Shown here: positions 16,637 to 24,963 of the stretch, piece by piece | How positions within the stretch are numbered: the stretch's first letter is position 1 | Layout: each line of letters opens with the position of its first letter | Assembly: GCF_029623755.1 (NCBI RefSeq) | Contig: NZ_CP121106.1 | Location: 1,623,001 to 1,687,000, forward strand | DNA from: Altererythrobacter sp. CAU 1644 | GTDB taxonomy: Bacteria > Pseudomonadota > Alphaproteobacteria > Sphingomonadales > Sphingomonadaceae | Length of the DNA: 64,000 nt | Direction of reading: 5' to 3' | Notes under the pieces: generated by a model | The model's database searches: none | The model's input: only the letters and a program-made list of their open reading frames with translations | Told to the model about the DNA's origin: nothing | Translations under genes and position numbers: made by a program

Positions 16637-17385
16637 CAGCAGGACCCCTTCCCGGAAAGCACTGCCGGGATCGTCATCAGCAGTATCTTCAGATCGAACA
16701 TCAGCGACTTTGAACGCGAGTAGAGCACGTCTGCCGCAACCCGGCGCCGATAGCTCGATTCATTGCGTCCCGTTACCTGCCACAGCCCGGTCAGACCGGG
16801 GCGCACGCTGAAATAACTTGTAATGTAGCGGCCATAGCGGGGCACTTCATTCGCCACGATCGGTCGCGGGCCGACCAGGCTCATCTCGCCGCGGAGCACG
16901 TTGATGAGCTGAGGAAGCTCGTCGATGCTCGAGTGGCGCAGGAAAGATCCGACCCCCGTAATGCGCGGATCCTGCGCAAGTTTCTGGGTGCTGGCCCATT
17001 CGTAGCGTAGTTCGGGACGGGCGGCGAGCAGTGCGCTGAGCGCCTGCTCCGCATCACATCGCATGGTGCGGAACTTGAGACATCCGAAGGTCCGCCCATT
17101 CATCCCCATCCGCTCCTGCTTGAAGATTATCGGCCCCGGGCTCGTGATAGCGATGCTGGCGGCAACCAGCACCATGACAGGAAGAAGGAAGATGAGCATG
17201 GCCAGCGCCACGACGATATCGAGCGCGCGGCTCAACCGACTGTCGCGCTCGCGGGTGTGATTAGCGAGATCGGCAGCCATGAGAATGAGTTCGCGTTCGG
17301 AGAGTGAGGAGGCTGTGCTAAACAGCTTCCTGTCCCCCGATGTTTTCGCTTCTCTCAGAGCACTGTCATGTTTTGTCGTGTGCAT
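16636..17385 (-). CDS. Priming undecaprenyl-phosphate sugar-1-phosphate transferase
   Basis: A 249-residue membrane-anchored enzyme of the bacterial sugar transferase family (PF02397; ExoY/WcaJ C-terminal type). It has one hydrophobic hairpin (about 55-80), then the signature FKQERMGMNGRTFGCLKFRTM and later ELPQLINVLRGEMSLVGPRP and RPGLTGLWQVTGRN. The enzyme starts repeat-unit assembly by moving a sugar phosphate to undecaprenyl phosphate. Its small size, lacking the multi-helix N-terminal half of WcaJ, matches ExoY. The start at 17385 leads the operon that runs leftwards through the barrel and Wzc genes. Confidence 0.9.
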   Translation of the reverse strand: MHTTKHDSALREAKTSGDRKLFSTASSLSERELILMAADLANHTRERDSRLSRALDIVVALAMLIFLLPVMVLVAASIAITSPGPIIFKQERMGMNGRTFGCLKFRTMRCDAEQALSALLAARPELRYEWASTQKLAQDPRITGVGSFLRHSSIDELPQLINVLRGEMSLVGPRPIVANEVPRYGRYITSYFSVRPGLTGLWQVTGRNESSYRRRVAADVLYSRSKSLMFDLKILLMTIPAVLSGKGSC

Positions 17386-17694
17386 CAGTCTTTATTTTCT
17401 AGTGCTGGCCAATGAACTGCCCTGGCGCACTCTGAGATCGGTTCGATGCAGCAGTGAGCCAATTCACAAGCTTCACCAGTTTGCCCCAACGGACAATCGC
17501 GCATCGGTTGTAAGTCGAATCCAGCCAAAGGGGCTAAATGGGATTGCTCGTGGGCGCGAATTCTCCCTCCAAATGGTAATATAAACCCAAGCATCAATCG
17601 CTTATCCGTTTCAGTCTGGGTGATGCGACATCCCGCAATCGCGCGGCGCTGCCCCCAAATTGGTCGCAGCAGATTCGAGAGGGAGAAATTTCCG
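17386..17694. promoter_or_regulatory. Divergent promoter region of the exopolysaccharide cluster
   Basis: A 309-base region between the leftward priming-transferase operon and the rightward export gene. It must carry promoters for both. AT-rich blocks occur near 17385-17405 and 17570-17600 (including TAATATAA), the latter a likely core promoter for the export gene. I cannot assign -35/-10 pairs with normal spacing or an operator for the nearby LuxR-type regulator. Confidence 0.4.
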
Positions 17695-18297
17695 ATGGAC
17701 ATTGCAACGAGCGTTTCGAAGCCCCGTCTCTTGGGAACCGCTCTCCTGGTCGCGGCGTGCCTCATGTCGGCCGCTTGCGCGTCGACTAACCTGGGGTCGG
17801 TGTCCGTGGCGCAAGCCAACAGCGAAATCTCGACCGGCTATTTGATTGGCGCGGGCGACCGGCTGAAGGTCACGGTGTTCGACGAGGAAACACTGACCGG
17901 TGAATACGATGTTGGTGTAGGTGGGATCCTTGCGCTTCCCTTGATCGAACCGGTTGTCGTCCAGGACAAGAAGCCGCCCGAGGTAGCCAAGCTGATCGAG
18001 CAGAGCCTCGCCGAAGGCGGCTACGTTCTCTACCCCAAGGTCTCGATCGAGATCATGGAGCATCGCACCTTCTTCATTCTCGGTGAAGTGGCCTCGCCGG
18101 GCGAGTATCCCCACAATGGCGAGCTCACGCTGGAACAGGCGGTGGCCAAGGCCGGCGGTTATACTCCGCGGGCGGACAAGGGCTCGGTGATATTGAGGCG
18201 CCAGTCCTGGCCTGAAAGCAAGCTGGTCAAGCTCGGCCAGGCGGCGCTGAAGGTTGCGCCGGGCGACACGATCACGGTTCAGGAATCGTTCTTCTAG
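17695..18297 (+). CDS. Wza/GumB-like polysaccharide export lipoprotein
   Basis: A 200-residue outer-membrane lipoprotein. ATG 17695 follows GAGGGAG; the lipobox is MSAAC with the lipidated Cys near residue 28. A polysaccharide export domain begins at GYLIGAGDRLKVTVFDEE (about residue 48), followed by an SLBB domain around FFILGEVASPGEYPHNGELT and AVAKAGGYTPRADKGSV. At 200 residues it resembles short GumB/ExoF-type export proteins without the C-terminal transmembrane helix of Wza, so the outer-membrane barrel gene of the same cluster may complete the channel. It is transcribed away from the rest of the cluster. Confidence 0.88.
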   Translation: MDIATSVSKPRLLGTALLVAACLMSAACASTNLGSVSVAQANSEISTGYLIGAGDRLKVTVFDEETLTGEYDVGVGGILALPLIEPVVVQDKKPPEVAKLIEQSLAEGGYVLYPKVSIEIMEHRTFFILGEVASPGEYPHNGELTLEQAVAKAGGYTPRADKGSVILRRQSWPESKLVKLGQAALKVAPGDTITVQESFF

Positions 18298-18603
18298 ACA
18301 GCAGCTTCGACGGCTTGCTTCATCCGATATCCGGGCGGCGCTGGCCGCTCCGGCATCGCGCTCACAGCGCAGATGGGCCATTCTCGCGCCGATTCCCGGC
18401 GACCGAAATGTACCATTCTGTCCCTTTGTGAGACTATTTTAGCTAACTGAAAAAACGCCGTTGATTCTTTGGGGGGATTACAGCACCATATCACTTAGCC
18501 GTTCGGAGTCGCTGCCACGGCAATAATTCGTCAGAAAATCCTACCGTGGTTGTGTTGCAATGAACGGTCTGGGGTAAACTACGAAAATCCGAGGAAACTC
18601 GAA
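18298..18603. other. Intergenic region upstream of LuxR-type regulator
   Basis: About 300 bases without a coding frame. The right half (18430-18560) is AT-rich (for example TATTTTAGCTAACTGAAAAAA) and probably contains the regulator's promoter. No clear terminator with a U-run follows the export gene. Confidence 0.35.
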
Positions 18604-19293
18604 ATGTCCAGCGACCTGTGCCTAGTCAGCCTTCATGATATTTCCCGCGAGGGCTTGCATCGAATCCTGTCCTCTGACGGGTTCAACATTCTTGTGTCTT
18701 GCCGAAAAGTCGAAAAAATAATCGAAGCACGGGTTGATTGCGATTTCTCGGTAGTAATCGATCTTCAGGACCGCGACGTCCAGATGAAGGCCATCGAAGA
18801 AATAGGCGCCGCCTATCCCTTGGCCAAAATCGCCGTGCTGGTCGAACAGTTCGACATGAGCAGCATGATCGAGTGTTTCGATGCCGGTGTGGACGGCTAT
18901 ATCGTCAAGTCGATGAGCTCGCAGCCGCTGATTACAGCCCTGCGTCTCGTGACCCTGGGCGAGAAGGTGCTGCCGTCCGAACTCGCGAATGTGCTCAGCC
19001 AGCACAACTTCGAGCATCCTATCGGCGGCGGCGATCTCGAGCACGAAATGGAAGATGCCAATCTTTCATCGCGCGAGCGCGACGTTCTTTGCTGCCTGAT
19101 GGCCGGTTATTCCAACAAGGTCATCGCGCGCGAACTCGACGTTTGCGAAGCCACGGTGAAGGTCCACGTCAAGGCGATCCTGCGCAAGCTCGATGTCAGC
19201 AACCGCACGCAAGCGGCCATGTGGGCCAGCACGCGGGGCTTCTCGCACTATCACGTCGCCTCGCAGCAGCGCACGCCACTGCCCAGCGCCTGA
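18604..19293 (+). CDS. LuxR/NarL-family regulator with degenerate receiver domain
   Basis: A 229-residue DNA-binding protein; ATG 18604 follows GAGGAAAC. The C-terminal LuxR helix-turn-helix is clear (LSSRERDVLCCLMAGYSNKV, then EATVKVHVKAILRKL). The N-terminal half has the fold pattern of a receiver: CLVSLHDISREG, then VVIDLQ with a possible phospho-acceptor Asp, then GVDGYIVKSMS with the conserved Lys. The acidic pair after strand 1 is replaced by S-L-H, and the Thr/Ser position by VLVEQ, so phosphorylation may be lost or altered. No sensor kinase is adjacent. It sits just after the export gene and is a likely regulator of exopolysaccharide or amyloid production. Confidence 0.82.
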   Translation: MSSDLCLVSLHDISREGLHRILSSDGFNILVSCRKVEKIIEARVDCDFSVVIDLQDRDVQMKAIEEIGAAYPLAKIAVLVEQFDMSSMIECFDAGVDGYIVKSMSSQPLITALRLVTLGEKVLPSELANVLSQHNFEHPIGGGDLEHEMEDANLSSRERDVLCCLMAGYSNKVIARELDVCEATVKVHVKAILRKLDVSNRTQAAMWASTRGFSHYHVASQQRTPLPSA

Positions 19294-19335
19294 CGCGGGG
19301 CGAACCCCGCGGAGCACTCGACTGTTTGACTGAGT

Positions 19336-20559
19336 TCAGCTGCGTTCGCGCATCAAGTTGAGTAGCGCGCCGCGATCCGTCGGCAGGCACTGGCTTTGCT
19401 GCGGTCGCGATGTCCGCTCGCAATCCCACAAGGCGATGTTCATCGACGAAGCGGCATCCCGCACGAACAGGAATAGCGGCCGATCGCGTTCTGATGCGCT
19501 GCGCTGCTGGTTCGCCTGGACCTTCCCCCCGTCACCATATCCCAACACCTGGCACGCCCGACGTCCCTCGCACGCCTTCATTGCCGAGATGGCCCAGCGT
19601 CCGCTGGCGCTCGCATCCCCCACCTGCATGAAGATCGCATTACTGACCGGGACGGTCGGTGTTCTCGTACCTGGAACCAATCCATCGCCATGCAGGTTGG
19701 CCAGATCCTGATCGATTTCACCGTCTTCCAGGCCAGGTCCAATGGCTCCCCGTTCAGTGCTCTTGCGGACCAGTTCGCGATATTCGGCCTCGGTGCCGAA
19801 GAACGCTTGCTTGCGGAACGAACCTCTCGCTCCGGCCCAGCGATAGAAGATATGCGGCCCGACCGAAGTTAGTCGTTCCAGCTTACTGCTCCACCACGGA
19901 TTGACGTAGGAAGCGTGGTAATGTGTTGCGGTTCCGATCGAGGTATCGACGAAGCCATTGAGCGCATCTTCCGACAGCGCCAGTGCCTTCTTCCAGCTGG
20001 ACTTTGGCGGTTGCCGTCGGGCCAGCGAACCATCGCAGGTAAAGGTGAACTGGCAGCCCGTGCTCAGTTCCGAGCCCTGGAATACGACCCCGCAGACCGT
20101 ATTGGGAAAGGCCGGATGATTTACCCGGTTGATGACGGTCTGGATGACAGCGCGCTGTCCGACCGGATCATTGCCCGCCTCGTACCAGGCGGCGGCCGCC
20201 AGGCAGTCTGCGGCCCTCACCCGGTTGGATACCGAGCCGCCGTAATGGAAGGGTTTTGCATCGATCAGGCTGGCTTTGGCGAGAACGCCTTCGGCTGCGA
20301 GAGCGGCCATTCCGGTCTCATTGGCTGCGCCCGTGACGAGTTCACGCCCGAAGTTGACCGTCAACTCGCTGGCCGGTTGTGCACCTTGAGCGCGCGAGTC
20401 CCGCTGCGGCAATGGTCCCGAGACCAACAGGACCGCAGCGAAGCAGGTGAATATCGCGGCCGACTTCCTGCGCGACCAAGACGATCGAACAGCATGCATC
20501 AACCCGGATAGGCCGGGGAGCTTGCGTTCTGCGATGTCCGAGAGCGCGAGAATCCTCAT
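19336..20559 (-). CDS. SleB-type cell wall hydrolase
   Basis: A protein of about 407 residues with a membrane anchor or signal segment (AAIFTCFAAVLLVSGPLP, about residues 33-50) and a Hydrolase_2/SleB domain: CLAAAAWYEAGNDPVGQRAV with the catalytic Glu, then TVINRVNHPAFPNTVCGVVF and CQFTFTCDGS, ending near ATHYHASYVNPWW. Such enzymes cleave the glycan strand of peptidoglycan. The C-terminal 150 residues are a less conserved extension. I prefer ATG 20559; an ATG at 20625 would add 22 residues, and neither has a strong ribosome site. It is monocistronic and convergent with the LuxR-type gene. Confidence 0.85.
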   Translation of the reverse strand: MRILALSDIAERKLPGLSGLMHAVRSSWSRRKSAAIFTCFAAVLLVSGPLPQRDSRAQGAQPASELTVNFGRELVTGAANETGMAALAAEGVLAKASLIDAKPFHYGGSVSNRVRAADCLAAAAWYEAGNDPVGQRAVIQTVINRVNHPAFPNTVCGVVFQGSELSTGCQFTFTCDGSLARRQPPKSSWKKALALSEDALNGFVDTSIGTATHYHASYVNPWWSSKLERLTSVGPHIFYRWAGARGSFRKQAFFGTEAEYRELVRKSTERGAIGPGLEDGEIDQDLANLHGDGLVPGTRTPTVPVSNAIFMQVGDASASGRWAISAMKACEGRRACQVLGYGDGGKVQANQQRSASERDRPLFLFVRDAASSMNIALWDCERTSRPQQSQCLPTDRGALLNLMRERS

Positions 20560-20772
20560 GGGGGCTTTCAATGATCTGTCCACTTTGCCTCGCCAGAGTA
20601 CCACCTCCGGCGAATGGCCCGCCATTGCGCTTTAGAGTTAGCTCGGAGAGTAGCAGTGGGCGCTTGGCCTCTACCGGTCGAAACCCCGCCGACAGCGCGG
20701 CTCAGCCATCGCCGGCAATCAGGGCGAGCCCAATCGGTTCAGTCGTGAAATCGCGCCAGACTGGCGTGCCGA

Positions 20773-21198
20773 CTACCCCTTTGGGCTGGCCACGACCTTC
20801 AGGACCGGATCGTCATTGCGGGCCTTGGCCGAAGCTTTCAGCAACTCGAAATCCTTGGCAAAGGCTTTCTTGGTGGCCTCGGATGTCAGGCTGGGCTCGC
20901 CAGCGGCAACGCGCCGCCCATCTGTGACGATATCTTCGGAATGAAGCTCGAGCGGTTCTTCACCGCCTGCCTGCTCTGAGCGCCAGCGGGTGCCGGGAAT
21001 GCTGAGCTTGCGCAGTTCGGCGAATGCCTCGTCCATCTCGCGCTGATGCAGGTTGATGGTTTCGAGTGCTGCGCGACGATCCTGCTCGGCTTCCTTGAAG
21101 CGCGCATCCGCATCGGCAAAGGCCTCCTCTGCTTTCAGAAGATCTGCCTCAATCCCCGCGAGACCCCGCTTTTCCAAACGACCGTTGGCTTCACCCAT
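20773..21198 (-). CDS. Hypothetical coiled-coil protein
   Basis: A 141-residue soluble protein. Residues 5-70 form a strong coiled coil rich in Ala, Glu and Arg (LLKAEEAFADADARFKEAEQ); the rest is charged and ends in LKVVASPKG. No domain is recognised. A GTG at 21207 is an alternative start; the upstream AAGGTGAAGG fits either. It lies between the SleB-type and PilZ genes on the same strand with gaps near 200 bases. The composition suggests a structural or adaptor role. Confidence 0.5.
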   Translation of the reverse strand: MGEANGRLEKRGLAGIEADLLKAEEAFADADARFKEAEQDRRAALETINLHQREMDEAFAELRKLSIPGTRWRSEQAGGEEPLELHSEDIVTDGRRVAAGEPSLTSEATKKAFAKDFELLKASAKARNDDPVLKVVASPKG

Positions 21199-21394
21199 CG
21201 CTTTCACCCTTCACCTTATTTTTTCCCTGATTGGCCCGCTCGGAAAACTGACGGTTTCCGGCCGGCTCAACCGGGGATGGATGTTACAGGTGCGCCATTT
21301 CGATTGATATTACCCAAAAGAGTTGCCGCCCAGTGGCATCGGGTAGACGGGTTTTTTCACCGTTCGACGGTGCGTCCAGCGCGGCAGATCCCGC

Positions 21395-21904
21395 TCAATG
21401 CGTCTTTGTCACCATTGCGATGGTCATGCCGTCCTTGGTCTGGCGGAAGCCGACGAGACGATATCCGTTGGCGCCGCGCGTCGCTTCAAATTCGACCTTC
21501 CACTCGGTCATTTCCTCGAGGCTGGGCCTGATGCCCACTTCCATCTCCTCGATCCGTGCGCCGGCGTCCGGTTCCGAAAGGTTCGATGACGCTTGCAGCA
21601 GCGCTGCGCTGACCATGGTGCGGGAGACGGGGGTCAGAAACTCGCAGCCGTAGGACTTCTCCTTGCGCCAGACGATCCGCGCCTCGCTGGAGCCTATGAA
21701 CGGGAGGTCGACCATGACGATCTCGTCAGTGGCCAGGTCGGCTGAAGTTTCGAACATGAGGCCGGCTTCTGACAGGTCATGGATCAACACCCGATCCCAG
21801 TTGGTCGATGAGCCAACGCTCGCGGTCAGGCGGAGCGTTCGCCGCTCTGCACTTCTGTCGTCCTTGAAGATTTCAGCTTGTAGAGGTTGAACAAGCTTTC
21901 CCAT
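21395..21904 (-). CDS. PilZ-domain protein (putative c-di-GMP sensor)
   Basis: A 169-residue protein. Residues about 15-100 are a PilZ domain: the N-terminal arginine motif ERRTLR precedes the strand VLIHDLSEAGLMFET, which carries the D-x-S-x-x-G motif, so c-di-GMP binding is plausible. The C-terminal part (EEMEVGIRPSLEEMTEWKVE) has no recognised domain. The start at ATG 21904 is chosen because it leaves a normal lead into PilZ; an upstream open frame is probably non-coding. In a neighbourhood of exopolysaccharide and amyloid genes, a PilZ protein is a natural candidate for second-messenger control of matrix production. Confidence 0.8.
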   Translation of the reverse strand: MGKLVQPLQAEIFKDDRSAERRTLRLTASVGSSTNWDRVLIHDLSEAGLMFETSADLATDEIVMVDLPFIGSSEARIVWRKEKSYGCEFLTPVSRTMVSAALLQASSNLSEPDAGARIEEMEVGIRPSLEEMTEWKVEFEATRGANGYRLVGFRQTKDGMTIAMVTKTH

Positions 21905-22274
21905 TACCGCACCACACCCCACCGGGATAACGCCTATCGCACCCCAGAATACTCCCATATGTTCTGTGTTGGTTGCAAACCCGTCGAGGGGAGACTGCCG
22001 CGCGTCATGCACATGCTGTCAGCAAGATAGCGATCTATCAACAGCGCATTTGGAGTATCATCGCTTCCTAAGGTGGGAGACGGTGCCCGAATGTGCTGGC
22101 TCCGAACCATAACGAGACCATTCCAATGGCAGACTTGTCGGTCAATTCGGGTCCGGTTACGACGCGATCGAGCAAGCATGTTTACGGAGTGATGGTCATT
22201 TCACGCGAAGCCATGATGGTCGGGTCTGTAATCCCCCTAACCAACCTCGGCCTGCTGCTGCAGGGATCCTTTCA
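21905..22274. other. Divergent intergenic region, PilZ gene / galE
   Basis: About 370 bases. A weak 50-codon frame (22126-22278, MADLSVNSG...) ends in an ATGA overlap with the galE start, but its codon use is unlike the neighbours and its ribosome site is poor, so I do not call it. The region presumably holds the promoters of both flanking genes; no operator is evident. Confidence 0.35.
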
Positions 22275-23279
22275 ATGAGCGAGAAGAGCAAGTTGCCCGT
22301 CCTCGTCACGGGCGGAGCCGGATATATCGGCAGCCATGCGGTCCTGGCTTTGCGCGATGCCGGTTGGGCGGTCAGTGTTATCGACAATCTCGTGACTGGC
22401 TTTCGCACGGCAGTACCGGAAGGCGTTCCGTTCTACGAGGGCGATATCGCCGATCGCGCGCTGCTCGACCGGATCGTCGACGAGCAGGGCATTGGTGCGA
22501 TCATGCATTTTGCAGGTTCGATCGTGGTGCCTGAATCGGTGAGCGATCCGCTCAAGTATTACGACAACAACACCGTCAGGACGCGCGGGTTGATCGAAAT
22601 GGCGGTGGACCGGGGGATCCGGCACTTCATCTTCAGTTCCACTGCGGCGACCTACGGCATTCCTGAAGTGACGCCGGTTACCGAGACGGCCAGCCTCAGC
22701 CCGATCAACCCTTACGGCTGGTCGAAGCTGATGAGCGAGCAGATGCTGCGCGACGTCAGCGCGGCGCATCGAATGAACCATTGTGCGCTACGCTATTTCA
22801 ACGTCGCTGGCGCGGATCCGGATGGCCGCAGCGGGCAGGCCACGCGGAACGCGACCCATCTGATCAAGGTCGGGGTCGAAGCGGCGCTCGGCAAGCGCGA
22901 TCAAGTCGCGGTCTTCGGGACGGACTACGCGACGCCGGACGGCACGGGCGTACGCGACTATATCCATGTCAGCGACCTTGCGGCCGCCCATGTCCTCGCA
23001 CTTGAGCATTTGATCGCCGAGCCCGAGAAATCGATGCAGATGAATTGCGGTTACGGCCGCGGCTATTCCGTCCTCGAAGTGCTCGACGCCGTGGACCGTG
23101 TGGCAGGAACGACGATCAGGCGCGAGCTGATGCCGCGCCGTCCGGGAGATCCCGATGCGCTCGTCAGCGATCCGGCCCTCATTCGCGCGACACTGCCGTG
23201 GCAGCCGCGTTTCAACGATCTCGACCTGATCGTGAAGCATGCGCTTGAGTGGGAGAGATCGCTGGAACGACCGGATTGA
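22275..23279 (+). CDS. galE: UDP-glucose 4-epimerase
   Basis: A 334-residue extended short-chain dehydrogenase/reductase that interconverts UDP-glucose and UDP-galactose. The NAD-binding motif GGAGYIGSHAV is near residues 13-23, followed by VIDNLVTGFR, MHFAGSIVVPESV, the catalytic SSTAATYG and the YGWSK (YxxxK) dyad, then RYFNVAGADPDG and GTGVRDYIHVSDLA, all characteristic of GalE. Length is normal. It stands alone on its strand, near the exopolysaccharide cluster, and probably supplies UDP-galactose (or UDP-galacturonate precursors) to the polymer. Confidence 0.95.
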   Translation: MSEKSKLPVLVTGGAGYIGSHAVLALRDAGWAVSVIDNLVTGFRTAVPEGVPFYEGDIADRALLDRIVDEQGIGAIMHFAGSIVVPESVSDPLKYYDNNTVRTRGLIEMAVDRGIRHFIFSSTAATYGIPEVTPVTETASLSPINPYGWSKLMSEQMLRDVSAAHRMNHCALRYFNVAGADPDGRSGQATRNATHLIKVGVEAALGKRDQVAVFGTDYATPDGTGVRDYIHVSDLAAAHVLALEHLIAEPEKSMQMNCGYGRGYSVLEVLDAVDRVAGTTIRRELMPRRPGDPDALVSDPALIRATLPWQPRFNDLDLIVKHALEWERSLERPD

Positions 23280-23547
23280 ATCGCCATGGCGGCGCTCGGC
23301 AGTTGAGCCGCCGCCTCTTGCACTCGCGGGTCAGGCCAACCTACAGGCCCGGAATCTTTGCGGTCGTTAGTTTTCCGCGCTAACCTCAGCGGCTGCCATG
23401 GTCCTGTGGGGAGCGATTCCTTCGGTGCGAAGATACCCCATTAGGGCAATTGGCTCGTGCTCGCGAAAAGAGCATATTGAATAATAACAAGAAAGTCAGG
23501 GTCGCAGGGAACCGCACCTATTGCTGGCGGTGAGGGGTGAATTTGAC

Positions 23548-24837
23548 ATGGCTACCGACACGACGATCACGACGGGCGAGGCGAAGCCGAACGGCGCCGC
23601 GCCCAGACCTGCCACCGGGCCGACCCAATTACAGCCGGTCCAGTATGGGTTCGATCGCGACAATTTCCGCACCCAGGCGAAGGAGATCTGGGCGCGTATC
23701 CCGAAAGATGGAGGCTTGCCGGGAGTGGACTCGCTCAAGTCGCTCCTCCTGCCCAGGTTCCGTGGCCACGGTGTGCTCGTGTCGCTCTCGGGCGATGGCA
23801 GCGACGCGCGGATCGGCTATCTCGGGCTGTCCATCGCCGAGAATGCTCGCGTGGCGAACCGGAGCGATTTGGAAATGCTGTCGGATGCGCCCGATGGTTC
23901 GATCCTGGCGGAGCTTCCTCGCTTCAACGCCCATGTCGGGCGATCGATGAACCCGATCGAATTCAGCAATCTCAAGGCCATCGGGCCTAAGGGAGAGGCC
24001 CGCTTCGATGGCGTGCTGCTGCCGTTCGGAGACGACAGCGACAACATGCTGCACATCTTCGCCGTGATCGATCTGGCCAAGAATTCGCGAGAGGACGAGA
24101 ACGTGCTCGATCTGACCTCGGAATACTTCGAGGACGATCCGGTCGACACGCTGGAACTGGAGTTCGACCAACTGCTCGTGGAATCCGAAGTCGAGATGGC
24201 GCCCAAGCAGGTTCCGCCGCCGCTTGGCGAGACCCCGCTCGCCAGCGCTCTGGACGAAGCACGTACCTTTGCCGAATATGCCAAGGCGTTCGAGCGCCGC
24301 TCGCACAGGGCGCTCTATGCCGCGATCAGCAAGGCATATGATTTCGCGCTTCTCGCCTATGCTTCGCCCGACGAGTTTGTCGACCTGATCGAACGGGCAG
24401 GGATCACCATGCAGGAACGGGCGCCGATGACCCCGATCGTGAAGCTGGTGTTCGGAGCAGACTTCGACCGCACGAGGGTGACCGAATACGCCACCGTGCT
24501 GGCGCACGGCGTTTATCGGGACGTCCCGATGGGCGGAATGTCGGACTTCCTCCAGGACGCAGAAGGCGGGATCAAGGGGATCGTCGCGGAAGCACGCCTG
24601 CTTCGGCGTGGTGACGGCCCCTCCGACTCAGTGCGCCGAGAGGTAAGGAAGGCAACCGCGAAGAAGCTCCGCAAGCTCTCGACCAGCCCGCTCGAACGGG
24701 TGCGGCTCGAAGGCGGCGAGTTCGGGCTGGTAATGGTGCGCCAGCTTGAGGATGGTTCGGTCGTGATGGTCGGTGAGGTCAGCGACGATGCCGCCATGAT
24801 CGAGAAACTCGGCAAGCAGATGCTGGCCTCCTCTTAG
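23548..24837 (+). CDS. Conserved hypothetical cytoplasmic protein
   Basis: A 429-residue soluble protein starting at ATG 23548 after GAGGGGTGA. Residues 1-45 are low-complexity and Thr/Pro/Ala rich. Residues 65-190 look like an alpha/beta sensor-type fold (GVLVSLSGDGSDARIGYLGL, ENARVANRSDLEML), and the second half is helical (SALDEARTFAEYAKAFERRS; VRREVRKATAKKLRKL) with a C-terminal strand region (FGLVMVRQLEDGSVVMVGEV). I do not recognise the family. It is monocistronic, with 268 bases before and 126 after it. Confidence 0.55.
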   Translation: MATDTTITTGEAKPNGAAPRPATGPTQLQPVQYGFDRDNFRTQAKEIWARIPKDGGLPGVDSLKSLLLPRFRGHGVLVSLSGDGSDARIGYLGLSIAENARVANRSDLEMLSDAPDGSILAELPRFNAHVGRSMNPIEFSNLKAIGPKGEARFDGVLLPFGDDSDNMLHIFAVIDLAKNSREDENVLDLTSEYFEDDPVDTLELEFDQLLVESEVEMAPKQVPPPLGETPLASALDEARTFAEYAKAFERRSHRALYAAISKAYDFALLAYASPDEFVDLIERAGITMQERAPMTPIVKLVFGADFDRTRVTEYATVLAHGVYRDVPMGGMSDFLQDAEGGIKGIVAEARLLRRGDGPSDSVRREVRKATAKKLRKLSTSPLERVRLEGGEFGLVMVRQLEDGSVVMVGEVSDDAAMIEKLGKQMLASS

Positions 24838-24963
24838 CCATTTCTTTCCCGCCACGGGTGGGGCCTGATCATCGTAAGGCGTTTGCCACGCGGCGTAGCT
24901 CGGCTATGTCGCCTTCCTGTGCCGCGCTGATGGTGCAGACGGGGAGGGCAGGTCAGTTCACCG

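Noticed and set aside
22126..22278. Fifty-codon frame ending in an ATGA overlap with galE
   Set aside because: The overlap is suggestive, but the ribosome site is poor, codon use differs from neighbours and no motif is seen.
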